DNA of 64,000 nucleotides from Patiria miniata (lineage: Eukaryota; Echinodermata; Asteroidea; Valvatida; Asterinidae): assembly GCF_015706575.1 (NCBI RefSeq), contig NW_024037060.1, forward strand, positions 3,600,515-3,664,514. Direction: 5' to 3'. Within the stretch, counting starts at the first letter, position 1, and each line of letters opens with the position of its first letter. Shown piece after piece: positions 12,401-23,700 of the stretch. Both the position numbers and the translations under genes were made by a program. The notes under the pieces are model-generated. The model ran no database searches. It was not told where the DNA came from and was given only the letters and a program-made list of their open reading frames with translations.

Positions 12401-15400
12401 TTCCTGATTCCCCCCCCCCCCCCTGTCATAATTAAGGGTGGTGATACTGATACATCATGGTTTCTATCTGTTTGCATTTCATCAGACTTAATTTGGCATA
12501 AAAAGAAAAGAAGCAAATATTGAGTATTGCCCGTTTACAGCAATATTTGTTATAACATACTAACCCACAAATCCATTCATTTCTGAAAATTACAGCAAAA
12601 GCAAATGATATACCGGTATTGTACCGTTAAATCTTATCCATCCCATCAGGAAAATCCATCAAATGAATATCCAGTATTTTCCAGAGTTCGTCAAAAGTAA
12701 ATACATTTTAACAAAAAAGACTTTAACAGCAAAACATAAAATGTTTTCATAGACAGAGCTGTCTATTGTATGTACACAAGTGCACATTCATCAGCAAAAT
12801 CGTTATTCCTGTCAGCATTCTGCTAAATTTTTCCACATTTCTACATTTGCTCTGCATGTTTGGGCCTTCTTGTTTCTCGTATCCAATTTTTTGACAAACT
12901 TGGACTCAAGCGAAGACAGTGCCTCCGCGCTTCAGATCATAATAATGGATGCATCTCAGAGGTTTGGAAACCTGGCTTTGTTCGCAAGCGCGGTTGATAT
13001 TTTTTTATAAAGGAACAACATTTACAAATAATACGCCATTGTTTAATGCAAAGATACCGTAGAGTATTATCAATTGCATAAACAGCCAGCTCCGACGTGT
13101 GTTTTGTTATGTTTTATATAAACAGCGAATGCGTACCCTTTTGAACAAAAGCGCAAATTTCAAAGATGACTGGCAATCGATAAGTTGTTGGTATGCTAAG
13201 TGATTTTATAAACTAGTGAGGGCTGCGGTAACATCATGTGGAAGAATCTCTTTTGAGAAGATGTGCAGTTCTGAAAATAACGGTTGTGAAACTCGACCTT
13301 ACGATCAGTATGCTCTTATGTTTTCAGATCAGAGAGACGAGGAGAGCATACTGATCGGAAAGTAGAGTTTCACAACCAACTGGTTCTTTTCAGAAACACA
13401 CATCTTCTCAAAAGACATTCGTCCACATGTTTACACTGCCACTAGTTTACATTGCCACAATGCAAAGTTTCAAATCTTATTGAAGTGATTTTATGCTTTT
13501 TGTATTGTTTTTATTTTAAAACAAAATCTGTTAACATTTTTTGCTGATAGCATGTGGTTATCACAACCAAAAAATTTGAAAAAAAAATGTTGCATGATTT
13601 CCGTTTTCATTTGAGGCTGTGGTTAGTGTTTCCAATAACGTTGCATGTAAATGTGAAACTGCATAAAGTGGCTATGCATTGGGATGTAATTCTGTTCAAT
13701 TTTAGTTGGTTATGGGCATGTCGTTGGGCTGTTTCTTTTATGTTTGTGTCGGTGCTGGTGTTATTCTTAGTAATCACTAGCGTATTTTATTTTCCTCAAT
13801 TTTAGCTGTAGGAATACGTTTTTATTTGTAATTCATAAATACCTAAAACAGTTTACCCATTCCTATTGGTCGAGAGCCCATCACGTGGGTGGTTTTAAAT
13901 GGTTGATAAAACACCAACTGGTTTTAAACACTTTATTCCTGCACCGCTGGGTTCTGCGCCACATCGCGCGCACCAATCTCCATAAAAGGAGATGTTTAGC
14001 ACTACGCGCATGAGGCACATACCATAGACATGGCAAGAGGGGTGTTTCACAAAAATGAGGTAATACTGTTTGACAAAATGGTTGGGAAAATGTGAATATT
14101 TCACTTGTTTTGACTTTTTGACTGAAAGGTATTTATGAATGGGAATAAATATGCGCTTGGCTGGTATTAAATAAGTACGTTTAAAATCGGTTAGGGGCCT
14201 GGTCAGCCTAAAAGTACTTGTTTAAAACCACCCAAGCCTATATTTATTCCCTTATTTTGATTTGAAATGCTATAGAGTATTGAATGATTTGCGAGTGATC
14301 ACTGTTTGAAATTTAAAATAAGTTGCAGTATATTTGCTATGGTTAGAATTATAATTTGTTAGTTGCAGTCACTAGATTTGTTAGAATTTATACTCCAAAA
14401 GACGTTTCATGTTTTCTTTTTATTTATTTCCTGGTGTCATTTAGCTTGATGAATATTGGGTTTCTGGTTCCTGAAAGATGAAAGGCTAGTTCTTGAGTAA
14501 CAAGGGAATTTTACATTTATCAATGTTGACGTGAATTCCATCATTGCGAATATTTTTTCTGTGACGTCACAATGTTGCGTCCACGTTTGTTTGGCATTAA
14601 GTCTTAACTGACTTGCCAAGCCCACTGTCTGATAATTCAAGTTTTCATCTCAACTCAACAGTTTTTCCCCCCAATGTTTTCAGGAGCGGCAGACAATGCA
14701 AGCCCTGCCCAATCCCGCAGCTCCTCCAAGAAGTCCAACGCCTCCAACGGCACCCCTTCGAGTCATTCCACAACCCATGCCTTGCAGGCCCAGGCGGAGA
14801 GCCCCAAGAGCGAAACAACAGTGACGTCCAACGGCAGGAAAAAGAAAGGCACGATTTTGTTTGTTGGCGTTCAGTTACCGAGTTTGTTTCTGAGTGTTGA
14901 GTACCAGTACTTTGTTGTCTCAGTATAGACCCATCCATTAAGCCACACCCACTGCTCACATCGGCAATCAGTGCGTGCACCTCTCCATTGTCACACTGTA
15001 CATGTATATTCCAGCTGCGCGTGTCATAATGCAAGTGCACGCATGTCAGATGTTTTGTGCAGATATTATTCACGGCTTTTGGGTGGGGCAGTTTTGGGTG
15101 GGGCTGAATCAGGGTTCGACCTTAGTGCTAGTCAAAAGCAGAGGCATGCTAGTCAAAACCATTCTCTATTAACCCTTCTTGCAAGTCAAAATGATTGAGA
15201 TAAGGTATGAAACTTTCCGCACATACCCTGATTTCCGCATTTTTTTTATAAGTTTTGTCTGAGAAAAAAATGATACTAACAGGCATTCGGCTTTCTTCAT
15301 GCCGTTGCACCACCGATTATCGCACCGATATCGCTAGCATATCAATTAATATAGAAAGGAAAAACACAAAATAACAAAGAAAAATGCATGCATGCGCCGG

Positions 15401-18400
15401 TGTTCTGCATATTAAATCACGCCCTACTGCAATGTCAAGTTCCCAAGACATTCTTTGCGTGCGGTTCGTTGACCGAGTCGGGTTCGTGAGTGGGAACTGC
15501 CCGGTACCCTCTATCATGAACTACCCTGCTAAGAGCGTTTTGCACCAAGACTAGCGTATCACAGGGAACAAGAACCAGGGACCAATTTCATTGAGTGGCT
15601 AAGCACAGATATGTATTCGCTTAGCAAAAATAGATTACCAGCCAATATGGCATGCAATGTAAGCTTCTTGGGACCGGTTACCAGCTGACTTTTGGTAAGC
15701 AAAAAAAATTATGCTAAGCAAGAAATTGGGCCCTGTACTCAATGAGGGCGCTTTGTGCTAGGGGTCTATTACCCACCCAATTCTTAATCTGACCTGATCC
15801 TAACCCCTCTTCCCCCACCCCTCCCCTCCCCTCTCACTCCAGACAAGGAGCTGAACAAACGGGGTCGTTTCTTCCTCTCTCTCCGCAAGAAGAGGAAAAA
15901 ACGGATGCGGACCAAGAGCTCTGGACAGGAGGACGGGGGACCCCAGATGGGCGGCGGGATGGGCGGTGGGACCAGCTACCCAGACGTGGAGGACCAGGTG
16001 GTCTATATGAAGGACATCGTCTGTTACTTGTCGCTACTGGAAGGAGGCAAGCCGGAGGACAAGCTAGAATGTGAGTCGACTATTTTGCAGACCGAACCTC
16101 ATTTACCTTTACTTGTTTGTTGGTTTAAAATAAAAAAAAAAAAATTCCAGTTTTGTTCTCAGCAGCAAGTGACAGAATGCCCTGAGAACTGCACCTGCTT
16201 TTCCCCCGCTATCAATCCTGAGCCCAGAAATCGCGAGGGTGCTAATTATGTAATCACGGACGGCTTCCATCACTGGACTGGCTTCCGCCAAATGACAGGT
16301 GCCAGAATTCTCAAGCTTCTGCCTGCAGCTGAAGATTTGAAAAGGAAGATGTTTCCTTTTTCCTGTTTTTTTTTCTCTTTTTTTTTTTTCTCTCTCATTT
16401 GCTTGTTTTTTGTTTTTTGGGCATTTGAAGGGCGTTTGTAAAGTTTGGATGAAAAGTGGGCAAGTTCCTTTTAGATAACTGAAAATGGTAGTAATATCTG
16501 GAAAATAATAATATCTAGTTATAATGCTAGAAAATGCTAGTTATATCTGGTTGTTCATGATTTGGTGACATATGGCGTGTCAAGATGTTCGGGTCTTGAG
16601 TGGGGAGGAAAAAAATGAAAAAAAAATGAAAAATACTGAACAGCTGCAATATGAACTAGCACAGTCCAATTTGAGCTGTCACATGCAAAGTATCAATTAT
16701 TTCACTAACTTGGCATTCACCTGTAGTAAAAAAACATAATTGAATGAGCATGTCAGTTTTTGTTCGAAAAAATATGTGACGTGGTATGTCCAAACCAGGC
16801 AGAGTTTGGGCAGAGCTGCGAATTGAGAAACGCTGCAAATGGGGGATGATTTTCAGTGATTTTGAGATTTAAAAAAATTTGTGATGCTACTTATGTTTAA
16901 AATGTTCCGTAAAAGTTTCAAACTGAAATTATATCGACAAGATATTTTTGTTTTTAAACACTTGTAGTAGAGAGGCATGTCATTTCACAAAATGACACTT
17001 TGTACAAGATTTTGTTCTGAAATGACACAAAACTAGCCTGACATTTCAAATTTCACAATTTAATAACTTTGCTTTGGAATTTCCAATTTCAAAAAGCAAA
17101 GCGGCCTTTGAAAGAGCAAGGTCTGTGTTTTACTATTATTGCAATTACTAAAAATTGACTTCTTGTCCGAAAGTGCCTCATTTTTACATGCCACGTCACG
17201 CTTTATGGTAAATGTTTGTTGTGGAGATGTATTTCTATATGTCCAGCAGCCTGAGATGTTGGAAGTTCACACATACTCCACCTTTATACATTCCCTAAGA
17301 TGCACTCTGCAGTGTCACTAAGACGTTCAATCAGTAGGTAGAAAACAAACAAATAGGACCCTTCCAAGAAAAACCAGACAGAGTTGGAGAGGAATGGTGA
17401 CATATATTGGCTCTAAATCATGCTTTATGTGCAGTCTTGCCCTGTTTTGATAGACCTTGTTCCCATCTTTCCAGGCAAGCCTTAAGTGCCTCCGAGCTGC
17501 CTCTCAAGTTGGAAATTGTCTTAATAGGAAATTCTCAGAAAGACATTGCCTGTTTTCTTTTTCTTGTGGGGGGGGGGTGTTAAAACACAAGTGATCTAAG
17601 GTTAGCAATATAAGCTCCGTAGACTGTTAGAAGAAAAATGGCCCTAATTGTGGGCACACAGCCAGAAAACTGTCTGAAATCTACATGTGGGCAATTCCTT
17701 GGCTGAAAAGTTGATCATTTATGAAATTTTCAGAACTGCAAGCATCACAACCTCAAATGTGGTATCAAATGAAAGAGGACGACAAGGCCTTTTATTTGAG
17801 AGGTGCGCCAGTGAGATTGGAAGTGGTTATATGTGGACATTTATCTTGTTTTAAATGTGTTTGTAGCTCTAAATGTAACATCCATAAAGATAGAATTGCC
17901 CATGTAACAATGTCATTTTCTGACTTAATCTCTAAGTTAACTATTGTATGATCCCACTATAGTATGTCCTTGAGCAGGAAAGTTTACCTCAATTGAACAA
18001 TTTTTTTTAATCCAGCAAGTCCATGGGAATGCTGTAGTGCATTTCTCATGAAATGAACCTAGCTTGAATAGTTGTCTACCACTGCTTTCTATTTTCTCCA
18101 GAAAGAAAAAGGTTGGCCCGGCTTCAATTTATCTGTAAAAATCTGTCCTTTTTTTTGTTTTTAAGCACAAATTGTAATCTAACTCTCCCATTTCCTACAA
18201 CAACATTTCATGTTCCAACCCTCCCATGGCCATGTCAGTGTTTACAATCGGCAGACCGCATGACCCGCGCGCTCTGCTCTCCCCACCTTGTCAATGCGCC
18301 ACGCCATAAATCCCGATTAAGCCGTCAATTTCTGGCCCAGAGAGCTGCGCACACAAGGTTGCGGTAACGTGATTGAACATGTGTTTGTAGAGATTCCTCA

Positions 18401-20689
18401 GATGCTTCCCCTGAAGCCTCATCAGACTTAATTACATTTTATCGTCGTCCTTTGGCAGCTGACAGACTTGCACTCCGCCAATTAATATAATTTTTTTTCT
18501 TCCCCCTTTTTTTTGTCGGTTGTCGTTGGAAGGAAAGTCTTAGCAGCTACAATGATTACAAAAGGCTAAGCTCTGATATTCCTGCCCCCGTAAATTTATG
18601 TGTAAATAATTTTTCTGTCAGCTTGGATCGCGGAGAGATTTATTCCAGTTATATCAAAACTTTTTTTCAGTGTCGCCAACCTGCCTATGTGTCAAAGTAT
18701 TAAATTTACTCCCACGCTTTCTTAATACGTTCCATCAGCTTTTCTGTGTCGGTTATGCGAAGGCCTTGAATTCTGCTCTGAAAGGGGCAGAGTGATTTTA
18801 TCTTAAATCAAGGTCACCTCCAGCAGGAAAATCTAATTTTCTTTTGACATAATTTCAAAGGGCACTTAGGCTAAGATCAAGAGTGGTAAGTCAGTTGCCT
18901 CCTAGCCACATTTGACTGTGTGAAATTCAAAAAAATAAAAAAACACCAAAAATGGATATCTTTTGTCCTGGTTTGAACAACGAAGAAAATTTATAAAATT
19001 TTCTTAAAAAAAAAAAATGGAATATTAAAGACAATTGATACCAGTGTGAGCCCTTAAAAGTGGATGTTATAACATAGTAAACCAGTTTCGTTTTGCTCAT
19101 ATTTTTTTAATATGTCTTTTTTCTTCAGTTATGTTCAGACTTTACGACACTGACGACAATGGAATTCTTGACAGCAGTGTAAGTAGTGGCCAGGAAAACA
19201 ATGTAATTTTTACCATTACATATACGTGTATCTACCAAACAAATTGGACACACATCAGTGATGTGAAAGATTTACAATGTACCTTATTTACAATGTATAA
19301 TAAAATAACAGGGAAGTCGAATCAATGAATTGGAAATTTAAATATTTGCTAGAAATGGGAATAAATTCACCATATATCAGTAAAATTAAGACATTTTCCT
19401 GCCACACTGCTGGGCATAAATCAGGGCATAAATGATTATAGTGCGCATGCGCAAGGTATACCGCCCCTAGAGTGGTAACAAGCATTTTGATGGACATCTT
19501 GAAAAAAGGGTGATAACACCCAAAAAGCTGCCACTGTTGCATTGCTATCACATATTTTTCGAACTCTGGAGATGAAAACCTTGCCAAAAATCGCTATGAC
19601 GATTATTCCCCTCATTTGATACCAGTGGCCAAAATTTTGGACTGAGGCTGATGGCCTAAGTTGTTAGATTTCAGTGTATGAGATGGTTTATGTTGGACAA
19701 GAGGTTACATCAAGTTCAATGGACAGAGCTGCAGACCCAACACATTTGCTTAACATCAATGACAACTTGCTAAGCCAGAACAGACATGGATTACAACCAA
19801 TGTACATGTATTATATAATGTTTCAAAGGCGCCAACAAGAGAGGGCGCTATTTGACCACTTTTCAGAGCCCCGTGTACAGGACACACTGTGTGTGCACTA
19901 GTTCGCACGCGCATATCACGCAAAGTATGCACAACTTATTTATCCTGAATGTGCACAAAGCTATAGCGTCTTCACATGAGTGTCAGGCGTCGTCTGCGAT
20001 GCGTTCAAATGCCTCTTCCGATGGTCTCCCCCAACTCTCCCTTTCTTGCCATTGAGGGGGTGCTTGTGCACGGAGCCCATAAGGCCTTAGACCCATTGTC
20101 ATAGTGGTAAGTAAAGTGAGCAAACCACCTACTGCATTTAAATTCATCTTGACATTTACTTGTTGTTTATGTTGGCAGGAACTAGACTGTATCGTCAACC
20201 AGATGATGCACGTTGCAGAATACCTCGGCTGGGACGTCACAGAATTAAGACCAGTAAGATTGAAGTAGAATTCCCCACTCTATGTGAAACACTTTTATGG
20301 ATTATTAAAGAAATGACCAGTCATATACTTATTTTGTTAGATTTTCATTATTATCAGCCCTCAATGTTTTTACGCGAATGAGAGTTCAACAAAAACAATG
20401 TATTATTTTCAATGGGGTACCTGGTTCCTATACTACCTGTAAATGCACACCACTCGTATGACTAGTACCGACTCGATTACATGTCTGATTTTGTGTTCAT
20501 TCGCCCGGCCTCATCCATCTCTTTCTCTCCCTCTTAGATTCTCCAAGACATGATGATCGAGATTGACTACGACTCCGACGGCACTGTGTCTCTAGAGGAA
20601 TGGATTCGTGGAGGCATGACCACAATACCTCTGCTTGTTCTCCTGGGTTTAGACACGGTAAGATTCCATCTACAAAATGTTGCTGGTCG

Positions 20690-20720
<31 letters not shown>

Positions 20721-23700
20721 TTACTTGTGAGCTGGGCAGTGCTCTCATATAGGATTACCCCGTCATGCCAATGAATGGGCTCAATCGGGCCCATTGTGTA
20801 GACCACACGCATGAAAAGACTCTAGTCTTGTGGTATAGTCTGTGTGAGTCAGACTCAAAGGGCTTGCATATTTGTGAGTGGTTTATTCTTTAAAATAATC
20901 TGTAGTTACCACTTCACGAGTCTTCAACTCAAAACAAAACAGAAATTAAAAAAAAATTCTTGGCTTTAGTTTGATGTCTTGTGTAGTCACTTAATGTGAG
21001 TGTAATAACCAGAGTTGAAGTCAAGCCAATCACAAGTTGATCACATGGCAATCACATGCCAATTACATTCCAATCACATGCCGATCACATGCCAATCACA
21101 GGTCAACCAACACATCTGGTTGAAGGTAACAAGGGATGAAAAAATGACAAATGAATGCCTTTGTCATGGATCATTAACGACGGAATGTCTTGCGACTGAC
21201 ATGCGATTAACTTCATTACAACTCTATTTCTCACACTTTTTTTTTTAGAGTTGAGGTACATGTATTTATTATTTTATCTGCAGGCAGCTTGTTTACTTAG
21301 TATACCCATCAGATTTTAAAAAAAACTTTGTTCTTGTTTGTTCCTCTGTCTCATCTTCTCTACTAGAATGTGAAAGACGACGGGAACCACGTGTGGCGGT
21401 TGAAGCATTTCAACAAACCAGCCTACTGCAACCTCTGCCTCAATATGCTGGTGGGCCTCGGCAAGCAAGGCCTGACCTGCACATGTGAGTCACTAACAGT
21501 CCGTCTAGCTTCCGTTATAATTAAAGAATAATTCCTCTCAGCTAAGGAGGTCGTGGGTTCGAGTCCAACCCGAGTGATTTTTCCAACTTTCACTCGGGAG
21601 GTAACACACTGAGTATACAGTGTTTAAACGTCGGTGAAGGGCAAAACCTAATTTGATTTATATCACCCTGACGCAAAATGCCATCTTATGATAGTCCTCT
21701 CAGCTAGCCGTCATGGATGTATGGTCAACAGGTGGGGGGGGGGGGGGGGGCAGTTACCTGGAGCTGCTATAGGCGGTAATTTGCTTAGCAGCGAAGAAAG
21801 TATTCGCCTAGCAGATATAGATCACTCAACAAAATGTCATGCTAATATGCCAGTGCGGTATTCCAAATGCAAATCATGTGCACATCAAGATATGACGATT
21901 TTCCAAGCGTAAACCAAGCGTGACGTCATGATTCAGGTTGATGAACTCTGTGCACAGACAGTAGAGGGCGCTTTTTTAACATTTTTGAAAGCTCCAGTGG
22001 AGTAACACATCGCATGTGTGTACTGGTCACGTGCGTATGGCGTGAAGTGCACGCGATTGTTTTCATTCCGAATGTGCACAAAACAATGGCATCTTCGCGT
22101 GCGTGTCATGGGTCGTCCGCAATGCGTTAGAAATGTCTCTCCTAGTGGTCTCCCCCGACTCTCTCTTTTTAACCGTTGAGGGGGTACTTGTACACCGAGC
22201 CCATTACGCCCTCAATATGAGTTGCCACAGTACAAATCATGGGGGGGGGGAGGAGAATCTGCATCAGTTTCTAGAAAACTGCAATATTCCTTTTGCAGTG
22301 GTAAGGACTCTGCAGATTAACGGTTTTACTTTGGATGTTATTGTTGACTTGCAACATTTGCCTTTATTTCTCCAGTTTGTAGATACACTGTGCATGAGCG
22401 CTGTGTACAGCGAGCGCCTGCCAGCTGCATTAGTACCTATGTCAAGTCCAAACGAACGTCAAATGTAAGTATCAAATTGGTGGCAGAATTGTTCTACAAA
22501 ACTGACCCCTGTACTATCATCACCAGGCCTTCTACAGCCGCGTCCGAATTCAATATGGTTGCGGCTTGCATTTACACATGCCCCTATGGAAGCGGCTAAA
22601 TCCACTTCCCATAGACGACTATGTTACTGTTAGTCGCAGCCACGTTATTTGGATGTGGCCTACATTTCTTAACATTTAGATTCCAAATTCCAGTTTATTC
22701 CTCCTCAGTTTGCTGTACTCAAAGAATCTAATCCTCAAAAGAATGAAAACGTAGAGGCTGTAAGCATTCATTTTGCCCAACAGAGCATCATTTAAGAAAT
22801 GCAGTATCATTTTTTATTTTCTGATATAATCTTGACTTCTTCACAACTAATTTTCTCGCAATACTCATGGACAGATACTTTTTTAATTTAATGACATTAC
22901 ACAAGTCTTCAAACTTATATTGACAAAATTGGTCTGTTCTCACTTTTACTTTCTTCTTAATTTTTTTTCAGCAGTCTTCCATTTTGTTCTTCAATGTTTT
23001 TTTTATTTTATAAATTCAAACAAACAAAACGTTGATTTGAAATAGCAAGCAAATTGAATTTATTGTGCCGGTTCCTTTTAATACAGTGTAATTTTAGAGA
23101 AATGTCTCGAGCAGTGTTTTCAGCGGGGAAAAAAATGAATACTCCTCCGCGGTCTTAAAGTTTCATTTCATGCAATTTCTTTTCTTTTTTTTCTTGTGCT
23201 TCAGTGCATTGCAGTGAGTAGTCAGAGATTAAAATTCAATTTAAATTTCTAAACCTCTTTATCCATCATCTGCGTGCTTTCCCTTTTTATTCCTGACTTG
23301 CATCAGATACTGGTTTTCATTTAATCTCCTTTACTCTTTCTTCTTAGAGATTCATTGCAGCATCTTAAAATTGCCGTGACCGTAAACGAGATAAACATGT
23401 AGCAGTGTTGTATTCGAGTCCCTACAAGTCTCTGCAAGTCCATCACAAGTCCATCACAAGTCCATCACAAGGCCATTACAAGTCCATTACAAGTCCATCA
23501 CAAGTCCATCACAAGTCCATCACAAGGCCATTACAAGTCCATCACAAGTCCATCACAAGTCCATCACAAGTCCATCACAAGTCCATCCCAAGTCCATCCC
23601 AAGTCCATCCCAGGTCCATCACAAGTCCATCACAAGTCCATTACAAGTCCATCACAAGTCCATCACAAGTCCATCACAAGTCCATCACAAGTCCATCACA

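Larger units (their letters stand above)
477..14683 (+). other. 14.2-kb DGK intron between exons a and b
   Basis: No exon of the DGK family could be placed here. The intron holds foldback elements (2482-3052, 6961-7206, 11478-11620, 13211-13447), a degenerate tandem repeat (7917-8233), a CAGT-repeat-linked interspersed element (7201-7316), one copy of a roughly 400-bp dispersed repeat (13831-14252), and non-repetitive stretches with homeobox-type TAAT motifs near 12200-12420. Short open frames on both strands lack splice or family support. Confidence 0.7.

Noticed and set aside
14645..15073. A 142-codon minus-strand open frame
   Set aside because: Antisense to DGK exon b and the following intron; no independent support.
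22103..22468. An open frame running across exon h
   Set aside because: It is in a different frame from the C1-domain sequence and starts inside an interspersed repeat.
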